A stretch of DNA of 22,034 nt, from the NCBI GenBank assembly GCA_001021135.1, contig LDJE01104548.1:1-22034 (forward strand), given 5' to 3'. Positions 9,372 to 22,034 of the stretch are shown here, in pieces. Position 1 is the first letter of the stretch, and each line of letters begins with the position of its first letter. The position numbers and the translations under genes were made by a program. Source of the DNA: Selaginella kraussiana. Its lineage: Eukaryota > Streptophyta > Lycopodiopsida > Selaginellales > Selaginellaceae. The notes beneath the pieces were generated by a model. The model did no database searches. It was not told the origin of the DNA and saw only the letters and a list, made by a program, of their open reading frames with translations.

Positions 9372-11190
9372 TTAAGATGGTAGGACCCTTTTGGCGGCCA
9401 AACCCGGAGACTGAGCCCTGATACGACTTGAACGTCTCACGGGGGTGAGTGTAACCTGGTCCATGTTTGTACCCTGTGTTCAAAGTTCCCATTAGAAAAT
9501 TCCAAGTGGAACTTCTTAAATGGAAAATTACCTCTTTAGCAACAATGTAAGCAGTGAAATTTCCGTAAGGAGACTCTCTAGAAGGATCGGACTGGTCCTC
9601 AAGGAGGTCTTTGAGGACTTTTGGCTTCTCAGAAGTGGGACTCATACACTGTCGTTCTCGAGCCGCTGGTCCGTTCCTTTTACTAATTGCATTCCGCTTG
9701 AGCCTGTTCCCGAGCGTATTGAATGCGTGAAAGGCGAAGACGATAGAAGATAGCACAGCAACTTCAAAAGTTGACGGGAGTTTGAAATCTACCGCCTCTA
9801 CTTCCTCCTCTACTAGTTTACTCTCCACCACCGGCGAATGAAATTGGGACCGCTGCTCGACGGCTGAAGTGTCGTCGGAGACAACGTCGGACTCACTACT
9901 CGAGAGAAGCTTCTCTTCACGGATCGAGACATCCATGTTTCCTCGATGCTCCTCAGCCGTATATACTTGCTGCTCTACCACAGTATCTACTGTTTCTTCC
10001 AAAGGAGTTTTTGCTTCTTCGAGCTCGTAAAGGTCCTCGAGGAAGCTGTCGTACCCAAACTCGTCGAACTCCGTGAACTTCATGTAATAGTCCTCGATCT
10101 CTTGGTCGGTCCCGAACAATGTTGCGTTGAGCAGAGCTGCGAAGTCCGGAGAATCAACCGTAAGCAACGCTAGGTTATCAAGGTAATACTCGGACGTATC
10201 GTAATCCCCAACCCAGTCCCACTCGTATAAAGGCTGTTCCTGGAATTCAAGGTTGGGCCACTCTGGCAAATAATTTCGAAAAGCCACCATTGCACCAACA
10301 ACAACTTGTGACTTTGCAATGAAGTTCCTCGCATTGGAGACATTGTTCCGTGATGATGCAAAGACAGCCAGAGCTACGATCGTTGCGAGCGCAAATGCTT
10401 TGAGGACAAACCCTAAACCTGTCTTCTTCGGATTGTCCTGCTCCGCAGCAATCTGTTCCTCAACCTCCTCCTGTACCACCAACTCTTCCTTCAAAGCTTC
10501 GTGCTCGACAGCCTGATCGCAGTCCGGATTCAGTTTCGTCTCCACTTCATCCGTGTGACCGATGTCCCCCAACTGCACCTCGTCCTCGGTTTCCAAGTCC
10601 GGCGAGCCCTCGGCCGCCGGCTCAAGCTCAAGGCTGCTCATAAGTTGCAACCTCCAATCGGGACGGTACCGGAGGAACTTGGGACGTCGGGTACGCAGGT
10701 TCTCCTTGGGATCGTACATAGCTCCATCTGAAGAACCGTCTGAACTCTCTGGCGTCTTCAATGGCGACGGAAGTGTGAAGCGAGGGGTGGAGACCTCGCT
10801 TTCCGATAGCGGACTCGTTTCATCTCCTAGGTATGAACTACTAACTACGCTGCTGCTGTTATACGTACTTATGTCGTATGGATAGCTCAGAGCCCTGATC
10901 GTCTTGGGTGGCTCAGCACCATCCTTGCACTCGTTTCTCTCGCCCAGAACCCGCTTTGAAGATACCCTCGACGATGATAAGGGTGTTTTCTCGGCTGAGA
11001 AAACGTTCTCCTTGCATTCATCGGAGGAATAGTCGAGCTCCATGGTATCTGTGCAAACAAGATTTGGGCAAGAAACGAAGAATGGCATGCTTTTACCGAG
11101 TACATCCGCGGGCGTGCATGCGAAGAGCGGGTTGTGGTGCAGCTTCGTTGCCGAGAGAATGCCATCGCGCTTCTGGTTTGAGGCGGGCAT
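9372..11190 (-). CDS. Plant-specific membrane protein with KEN boxes and C-terminal TPVRRSSRIR motif
   Basis: Two exons, 9532-11190 and 9372-9473, joined over a 58-nt intron, giving 586 residues from the first ATG. The second exon restores a C-terminus with TPVRRSSRIR (563-572), which I recall from a family of plant transmembrane proteins of unknown function. PKFLRYRP (170-177) and SPYGNFTAY (540-548) also fit that family. A clear membrane segment spans about 258-278. A second hydrophobic stretch lies near 474-493. The segment after the first is very acidic. Two KEN boxes (60-62 and 162-164) and 13 Ser/Thr-Pro sites, mostly in the N-terminal 200 residues, suggest CDK phosphorylation and destruction by APC/C. 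The promoter has paired MSA-like elements, supporting G2/M expression. The gene is divergent from the ABCC transporter. Function is unknown. Confidence 0.82.
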
Positions 11191-11318
11191 GGCGGGCGGG
11201 ATGCTCTTTACCACCGGCACAAAGAAAAATGCACGAAAATTTGAAGAGAAATCTCCTCACCAACTTGCAGTAGTCTCTCCAGCAAGATCCCCTGCTGCTA
11301 CTCTTCTTCCCACTCACA

Positions 11319-11350
11319 GCCAACGGTCACTTTCATCAAGAGCCGTTGGC
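11319..11350. promoter_or_regulatory. Inverted pair of MSA-like elements (AACGG core)
   Basis: GCCAACGG occurs at 11319-11326 on the plus strand and again at 11343-11350 on the minus strand, as an exact 8-bp inverted pair 16 bp apart. The first extends as CCAACGGTCA and matches the mitosis-specific activator consensus YCYAACGGYYA except at its first base. The second matches the core with one end mismatch more. Both lie about 130-160 bp before the ATG of the KEN-box protein. MSA elements bind three-repeat MYB factors and drive G2/M transcription. Confidence 0.55.
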
Positions 11351-11468
11351 CCTAATCCGTACTTATGTTTACGGTAAAACACATGGAGACAATCATCTGG
11401 ATCTCAACGCCAGAATCTTGGAGCTTTATTGTATTGTGCCAGCCTGCCTGGCGAATTATATCACGTCA

Positions 11469-11602
11469 GAAAATGAATGAATGGACGATAAATTGAGCTC
11501 GTAGGGTAAATCGACATTCTAGGTTTATTTCATTTTTGATACGTCAACATGGGCATGCAAACAATTAGATAGGCAGTCCAATTTTGAAAATGAATGAATG
11601 GA
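11469..11602. repeat. 17-bp direct repeats flanking about 100 bp
   Basis: The 17-mer GAAAATGAATGAATGGA occurs exactly at 11469-11485 and 11586-11602, with 100 bp between. It could be a target-site duplication around a short non-autonomous insertion, or chance from the GAAT repeat, which also appears elsewhere in this window. No terminal inverted repeat is obvious inside. Confidence 0.7.
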
Positions 11603-12144
11603 TCCGTGACAGGTCGATTCCGCTGTGCTGGCTGATATTTTTTGCTGGATTTAAGTTGTACATGTAAGATATACACTAACGAAGCACAGTAAGTCCGATA
11701 ATCCCTAAAAAACATATCGATGAGAACCTTTTCATGTATACATGCGTCCCCTAGATGCTCAGAAGTCTTCTCTGAACTTAGGCAATTGCAATACAAATTT
11801 CTAGATGTGGTGTCGTCGCCTATAGCTGCTCGCTCAGCTTTTGCTTTGCTGTGCTACATACTGGACTTGTCCTCCGACTCAGACTTCATTGCTGCTTGAA
11901 CTTAAACTCGGACTTGTATTCGGACACCAACTTTAAACAAATAATGGAAACCTTGCAGACCCACCACGAGACCACATTGCAGTAACTCAGACAGGATTAA
12001 GCCTTCTAGTTCTCGTTTTATCCAACGACATTTTCTCTTCCCACGTGAATCATGCCTGCTCGATCCGCCTCGGTCTTGAGGTAGACAACGAAATTCGTCT
12101 CATAAACTTTGTAGACCCCGCTGTGCTACAACCTGTGCATCGCC

Positions 12145-16770
<4,626 letters not shown>

Positions 16771-17291
16771 GCTGATTGAGAGTATTAAATTAAGCGAATG
16801 CGGATTAATGCGAATTTATTCTGGGGTATCCGCAGTTTATCGAATGATAACAAAACTGCTGTTTAGCTTCACAAATTATCTATCCATCAATAATCGTGAT
16901 CAATTACGATGTAACAATAACATGTCTCCTAGATTCCATTTAAATCTCCACATGTTCATGACTTGGTCGCTGTGGCCATGTTCTGCGAATGCTTGTATGT
17001 AGAAATGGCTGGATACAAGGTTTTCCGACCAGCTAGTGTAATTTACTATGAAATACACATATTTTCTACTTGAAAATATAGGTGTAGGTCTATGGCCCCC
17101 GAAAGGAGCTGGTCCCAGAGACCTCCTAGAATTGTGCATATTGTAAATTATAGTCATAAAACTTATGAGTAAAAAACAGGATCGCAGTAACCTCCCATTT
17201 AGTCACGGCTATGCTAATTTGATGAGTGGCCGAGCTTGACCAGCAAACACGAAGCCTGTTTTAGTACCTTCTTTGCAATCCGCACAACAAG
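16771..17291. other. Intergenic region between ABCC and WAT1-related genes
   Basis: About 520 bp holds the 3' UTR of the ABCC gene and the promoter of the next. A short imperfect inverted repeat (GGTCTATGG near 17086, CCAGAGACC near 17114) could form a hairpin. No gene, TATA box or mobile element is clear. Confidence 0.45.
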
Positions 17292-19274
17292 ATGCGAGCT
17301 TGGCAGCTTCCTGTCATGCTAACATTGGCTCAAGTCACATTTGCAGGCTACGAGGTTCTCCTGAGGAAAGCACTTGTGGAAGGCACTAGCATAACTGTCG
17401 TCTCTTTCTATCGATATTGCATTGGAGCTTTGGTGCTCCGACTTCTCTCTAACGTCCTAGAGAGGTGAGGTTTTTCTTGTGGTTCAGCAGCTCAAATGCA
17501 TGTCCCAACAGAGAGAACAAGCCCGTATTGGATTTCTCAGCCGTACTTGGAACATTAATGTTAGGTAGTTTTGGGTAAGCTTTCTAAGAATAATCTAATC
17601 TGCTGAATGAACGATTACAATGAATTTGCAGAGTGGCTATCAGTGAATTATGTTACTTACAAGGCCTCAAGTACACGTCCTCTGTATATGCATCATCTTT
17701 TCGGAACATCATCCCCGTGCCGACTCTGGTCCTGTCAATAGCGTTCAGGTTCGTGTCGAAGTAATCTGTCTCATTGCTAAATATTTGCAGGATGGAGAGA
17801 ATAGAACTCGATAAAGCTCACGGGAAAGCAAAGCTTACCGGATTGATCTTCATTCTATCTGGTTGTATTGTCCTCCTTGCTTTCAGAGGGGATGAAATAC
17901 TCAAGAGTCACTTCTCATTTCTGCCTTCTAAAATGCTCAAGGAATCCCGTCACTCCTTGAAGATTGGCAGCTTTAACATCGAGCTTAACAACCAGAAATA
18001 TGGTAGCATATTTCTCATTTTCTCCGGCTTATCCTTCTCTATATTCCTCATCTTGCAGGTAACCATTATGTCGTGCATTGGTAATCCACAGTTTTCACCT
18101 TGCAGGGGTTTATCATGGAGAGATACGCAGCACCTATCTCGTTTGCTTCATTTGCAACATTCTTCAGCATGATAGAAGTTGGGATTTTTGCGCTATTGCA
18201 CACTCGCAAGAAGGCTACATGGAGATCGTTTAGTGTGAATGAGGGCATCAGCTTAGCATACTCAGTAAGCCATGGTAACTACTTCCTAAACCTTCCTCAC
18301 TCCTTTTACAGGCTTTGCTTGGAACTGGGCTAGTGTTCAGCATTCAGTCATGGGGTGTGCGACAAGGAGGACCATTTCTGGTTGCCATTTACCAACCCCT
18401 AGAGACAATAGTCACAGTTATATTGGCATTCGTCGTGTCGGGGGAAAGTTTACAACTGGGAAGGTACTTGAAGAGACCTCTCGCACTGGTTTTAACAATT
18501 CGTGGCTGCAGCATTGTAGGATGTTGCTTGCTACTAGTAGGATTCGCCTTCACGGTTTGGGGAAAAGCACGGGAGCAAAAGCTACTGGCCATTTGCATCA
18601 TCCAGGACTTCCGAGGCGTTCCTATAAACAACTCCGGGGATGGAGCTCGGGAAATGGAAGTGCTGGATAGGCAGAATGAGGCTGCAATCTACTTCCGAGA
18701 CGCTACTACAGCTCGAGAAGCGGAAGAACTGGATAGACAACAGAATGCTGGAATGTACCGCAGGGAGTACAGCATTTCCCCGGAGCTAGTTTACACTACC
18801 TCAACGTCAGTGGGACAAACCATATTGAGCAAGTCTGCTTCTAAGAACTGCTCAAAGCATTCAAGACGCGGTTTACCACATGAGCAAGACCTTCCGCTGC
18901 TCTATAGCGGGCCAGCCACCCTCGACCTTGATCGAGAACTGGAGTTCACAGTCAAGGCACAAAACGATGATAGAAGGTACAGCAGTGATACGTCGAGTGT
19001 TGGCATTCCTTCAGTTATTCGTTCAATGAGCACTCCATCCACACACCACGGTGCAGGTCCATCCAGGACACCGAGGACCAACTCCTTCAGTGCTGGTCCA
19101 TCGCGGACATCACGGAACAGCTCCTTCAGTGCTGGTCCATCTCCTCGGCTGACGTTGTCCCGGGCCGAATCCGTTCAGACAACAGTTATCCCGTCCTCCG
19201 ACATCTCTCGTCATTCTCCGGAAACCAGTATATCCAGCGATTGCGATAGCATTGTACTAACAAAAGCATTATAA
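17292..19274 (+). CDS. WAT1-related / EamA-family membrane transporter with long Ser-rich tail
   Basis: Seven exons: 17292-17464, 17512-17574, 17632-17748, 17791-18058, 18106-18264, 18312-18463, 18512-19274, giving 564 residues. The first 330 or so form the ten-helix drug/metabolite-type transporter with two EamA repeats. Family marks include GLKYTSSVYASSFRNIIP in the first half, and YAAPISFAS plus YQPLETIV in the second. Arabidopsis WAT1 is a vacuolar auxin exporter, and relatives move amino acids or are uncharacterised. The last intron (18464-18511) is 48 nt and free of stops; removing it restores LGSIVG...VWGK, the normal end of the final helix. The remaining 235 residues are hydrophilic and Ser/Arg rich, far longer than the usual tail of these proteins (350-400 residues in all), and contain two sets of in-frame tandem repeats. 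This suggests a regulated cytosolic tail. The substrate is unknown. Confidence 0.88.
18645..18762 (+). repeat. 66-bp imperfect in-frame tandem repeat in the transporter tail
   Basis: The segment AREMEVLDRQNEA and, 22 residues later, AREAEELDRQQNA form two diverged copies of one unit starting at 18645 and 18711. Charged heptad-like spacing suggests a helix. Confidence 0.8.
19050..19148 (+). repeat. 39-bp in-frame minisatellite, about 2.5 copies, in the transporter tail
   Basis: Units at 19050-19088, 19089-19127 and a partial one at 19128-19148 encode the 13-residue pattern [GS]AGPSRT[PS]R[TN][NS]SF. They are basic and rich in serine, which makes them likely phosphorylation sites. Confidence 0.9.
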
Positions 19275-19460
19275 AAACTGAGACAATGCCCAGCAACTCT
19301 AAGGGCTTACAACAGTCATTAATCATTTTAAATCCTTGTAATGTTTCAAAACTCGGTGCTTGGCTGTGAAACCTGAACTGGTATCATTAAACGATTGACT
19401 CTTTATGCAAGTCGCACGGTTTAGCGTCTTCTAATATGTTTACTATTGTTAAACAAGAAT
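19275..19460. other. Short convergent gap between transporter and PPR gene
   Basis: Only 186 bp separates two stop codons facing each other, so the two 3' UTRs probably overlap. No coding content is seen. Confidence 0.5.
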
Positions 19461-21233
19461 TCATCTTTCGTAAATTCCAGCCAGAAGAGCATGCGTACTG
19501 CTCTCCCCAGGCGCGAGCGAAAAGCACTTTGCAGCAGCACGAATACCTCGATGCTCATCGCAATGAACCCTACAAGAGGATAAAAGCGTTTCCCAAGCTA
19601 CGGCATCTGCTGTAAATGGCATGGCCTCAAGCAGTTCCTCAGCTCGACGTAGCTGCCCTGCTCGTCCAAGCACATCTATCATGCAGCAATAATGCTCCCT
19701 AATTGGAGAAATGCCGTAATCTCCTTGCATGGAAACAAAGCATCCCCAGGCTTTGTCTACAGATCCCGAGTGACTGCAAGCACCTATCACAACGAGGAAG
19801 CTAACTTCATCAGGAGTTGAACGTCCGTCGAGAATCATAGAGTAAAACGCTTCCACAGTTTCGTCAAAATGGCCAGCCTTTGAGAACGCAGTGAAGATCG
19901 TATTCCAGACATACAAATCCTTCTCGGGCATTTGCTCAAATATTTGGAGTGCTCTCCGGAGCTGGCCGCCATTGGAGAAAGCAGACAGCATGGAGGACCA
20001 TGAGATCTTATCTTTGGTTTCCATGCTCAAAAATTGTTCGTAAGAGCGATCAAGATCACCCTTTTGGGCAAATGCGTTGATCATAACGTTCCCTGAAACT
20101 ACGTTCCTCTCAGGCATGTTATCATAAGCCTTCTTAGCCAAATCGATGCAGCCGTTGCTCACATAAGCAGCCGCCATAGCGTTCCAGGATATCATGTCTC
20201 GCAGCGGCATACGCTCAAATACTGCGCAAGTAGTGTCCAAATGCCCGTCATGGGCATGCATTGTGAGAATCGTGTTCCAGCTTACAACACACTTCTGAGG
20301 CATTTCTCCAAAGACTCTATTGGCTTCGTCCAAATGCCCCCCCTTAGCATGCGCTTGTATCATTGCAGTGAAGGTGACAATGTTTCTCTGCGGCATTTTC
20401 TCGAACATTGCTTTCGCAGCAGAACTATGCCCAGCTTGGGCATACCCTTCCATCATCGCTGTCCAGATGATAACACTCCTTTCCGGCATCACATCAAATG
20501 CTTCCTTCGCCTCAACGACACGCCCGGCTTCAGCGTAACCATGAACTGAGGTGGTGAGGGTAACAACGTCCCACATTGGGGCCCTGGATATGGTAGACTC
20601 CATTCCTTGGACATGCCCACATTGGGCATATGCAAGAGCCATAGAATTCCAAGAGACCTGACTTCGTTGAGGCATTACCTGGAAACGGGGCCATGTCTCG
20701 TAGACATTTCCACCTTGGGCATACCATGCAAGCATCGAGTTCCAGACTACAACGTCGTAAGCAGGCATTTTCTGAAAGATGTCATCTGATTTTTCCATTT
20801 TTCCAGTTTGGGCATATGCAGATATCAAGACGGACCAAGCAATAAGGTCCCGAACTGGCATGGTGTCGAACGAAGCCTTTGCTTCATCAAGATGCCCGCA
20901 CTCTGCATATGCACGTATGAGTGATGTCCAAGAGATGGCATTGTGGAATGGCATTGAATCGAAAACGTGTTTCGCCTGCTGAACATGTCCAAGTTGGGCA
21001 TACAACCAAACCAGCTTGTTCCCCTGGAACCTGTCCCGATGTGGTACTCTTTGATATATCTCACTGGCTTCAGAAATATGCCCAGTGCGGGCATAAACAG
21101 TGAACATTGCATGCCATGTAAATTGGTTTTTGCTTGACATTCCATCGAAGATTTTCTTGCACTCAAGCACATTTCCCTTTGCAGCATTGCCCAGGATAAG
21201 TTCATGGCAGGAAATTAGATTGTTTCCCCGCAT
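19461..21233 (-). CDS. PPR protein with 14 uninterrupted 31-residue S-type repeats
   Basis: Single-exon protein of 590 residues. From residue 6 to 439 it consists of 14 repeats of exactly 31 residues with no gaps, then longer L-type repeats, a REHYCCMIDVLGRAGQL segment and an E1-like region (AVAWETLLSSCRVH ...), ending at LAGIYER. This is the SS array typical of plant PLS-class editing factors, but there is no E+ or DYW deaminase domain. It could recruit a DYW protein in trans or act in another RNA step. The start at 21233 is fixed by an in-frame stop directly before it. Two further ATGs lie 4 and 8 bp upstream in other frames. There is no visible transit peptide: repeats begin almost at the first residue, so targeting is uncertain. 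Fifth and last residues of the repeats give a readable RNA code. Confidence 0.93.
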   Translation of the reverse strand: MRGNNLISCHELILGNAAKGNVLECKKIFDGMSSKNQFTWHAMFTVYARTGHISEASEIYQRVPHRDRFQGNKLVWLYAQLGHVQQAKHVFDSMPFHNAISWTSLIRAYAECGHLDEAKASFDTMPVRDLIAWSVLISAYAQTGKMEKSDDIFQKMPAYDVVVWNSMLAWYAQGGNVYETWPRFQVMPQRSQVSWNSMALAYAQCGHVQGMESTISRAPMWDVVTLTTSVHGYAEAGRVVEAKEAFDVMPERSVIIWTAMMEGYAQAGHSSAAKAMFEKMPQRNIVTFTAMIQAHAKGGHLDEANRVFGEMPQKCVVSWNTILTMHAHDGHLDTTCAVFERMPLRDMISWNAMAAAYVSNGCIDLAKKAYDNMPERNVVSGNVMINAFAQKGDLDRSYEQFLSMETKDKISWSSMLSAFSNGGQLRRALQIFEQMPEKDLYVWNTIFTAFSKAGHFDETVEAFYSMILDGRSTPDEVSFLVVIGACSHSGSVDKAWGCFVSMQGDYGISPIREHYCCMIDVLGRAGQLRRAEELLEAMPFTADAVAWETLLSSCRVHCDEHRGIRAAAKCFSLAPGESSTHALLAGIYER

Positions 21234-22034
21234 TCATTCATTCAACATCGAACTCTCATATTGAATTGAGTTTTAGCAAAAGTAAAGCTCGAGTTGGCTC
21301 TGGGTTAGTTGAAAGTGAACTTCAAAACTGAACTCTTTGCTAACGATGAATTTTTTAGCCACTGTTGTGTGTAAATATGTAATAAATGAATGATTGAATG
21401 AAATATGTCGGTAAAAGCATGGAATTCAGATGCCCATTTTCTACTTCGATTTAGAACAACAAATGACTTAGACACCCGCTTGGACAAGCTCTCAGGGTTT
21501 GCCGACTTCTTCAAAGCAACGGTGAAGCATAACAGGGACCTTATGTTGGCACGTAGTGGTAACGAGAAAGGTGTTCATCCCAGACCATTGGGATGTAGCC
21601 ATTCTTTAACCGGTAGTGACGAAGGTAGCTTCGAGAAGATTCAGAAGATTCTTTGTGGCTAAACCAGGTTGCAAAGTACGGCTTGTCATAAAAGACGCTG
21701 CTGGAAGGATCATTGGCTTATGGTGGAGTCTAAGAACTTCTCTGGAGACAAGTACAAGCAGATTTGCAAGGCGATTGCTGCAAGGGGTTGACCCTGGTTG
21801 CTCGTATATATATATGGGAGAGGGAGGTGGAGCACTCGAATCTGGTATCATCAAGTTTTTGCATCTAGTGAGGTTTATCACCTGGAAACATGCGTATGAA
21901 AACAAAGCAGGCCGAGAACGGGAACAAACGACTCAGCTGCTCTATTGGCAAAACCATCATGGATGCCATGGTTGCTGGTAATCAATCCGAAAATACATCA
22001 AAGCATATTCCCTGGACAAAAGAATTAGGGTTCA
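21234..22034. other. Terminal region without a supported gene
   Basis: This holds the promoter of the second PPR gene and then unassigned sequence. A plus-strand ATG frame runs 21405-21662 (85 codons) and another frame overlaps it to 21981, but neither shows a motif or convincing splice sites. An 11-bp TATATATATAT run at 21805-21815 may be a TATA box for a gene that begins near or beyond the window end. Confidence 0.4.

Larger units (their letters stand above)
11191..12144. promoter_or_regulatory. Divergent promoter region between the membrane-protein and ABCC genes
   Basis: This 954-bp region separates two genes transcribed away from each other and holds both promoters. The side near the minus-strand gene carries two MSA-like elements (separate entry). 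In the middle, a 17-bp direct repeat flanks about 100 bp. No coding region or RNA gene is supported. Confidence 0.6.

Noticed and set aside
11608-11640. Short stretch resembling a tRNA T-arm (AGGTCGATTCC)
   Set aside because: No matching acceptor, D-arm or anticodon arm lies upstream at the right spacing.
21405-21981. Overlapping open frames near the right end
   Set aside because: No motif, no clear splice sites and weak coding character; the window may cut a gene here, but I cannot support one.

Overview
This window looks like nuclear DNA from a lycophyte of the Selaginella type. The evidence is consistent throughout: very short GT-AG introns (41-62 nt almost everywhere), tightly packed genes, single-exon PPR genes built from short S-type repeats, and plant-only families (AGC VIII kinase with a DFD motif, WAT1-type transporter, PR-1). 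No transposon, CRISPR array or RNA gene could be recognised. All exon joins were read by eye from frame, GT-AG sites and remembered family sequences, so each needs transcript support.

Layout. (1) 411-1946, +: a worn, single-exon PPR gene. (2) 2300-2785, +: a secreted PR-1/CAP protein whose promoter carries a two-copy 83-bp tandem repeat. (3) 2878-5529, +: about 12 exons for a dual-specificity-type phosphatase that reads as a plant PTPDC1, a family tied to cilia and centrosomes in animals. (4) 6745-8143, -: a two-exon AGC VIII kinase. (5) 9372-11190, -: a two-exon plant membrane protein with two KEN boxes, 13 [ST]P sites and paired MSA-like promoter elements, suggesting G2/M control. (6) 12145-16770, +: an 11-exon full-size ABCC transporter, head-to-head with gene 5. 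(7) 17292-19274, +: a 7-exon WAT1-related transporter with an unusually long, repeat-built tail. (8) 19461-21233, -: a single-exon PPR gene with 14 perfect 31-residue repeats. The last 800 bp hold no gene I can support.

The genes do not form one pathway. The strongest leads are the PTPDC1-like phosphatase (a possible link to swimming sperm, which lycophytes keep and flowering plants have lost) and the KEN-box/MSA membrane protein (a possible mitotic gene). Smaller leads are the PR-1 promoter repeat, a triplicated motif in the kinase insert, the expanding tail of the transporter, and a readable RNA code in the second PPR protein.
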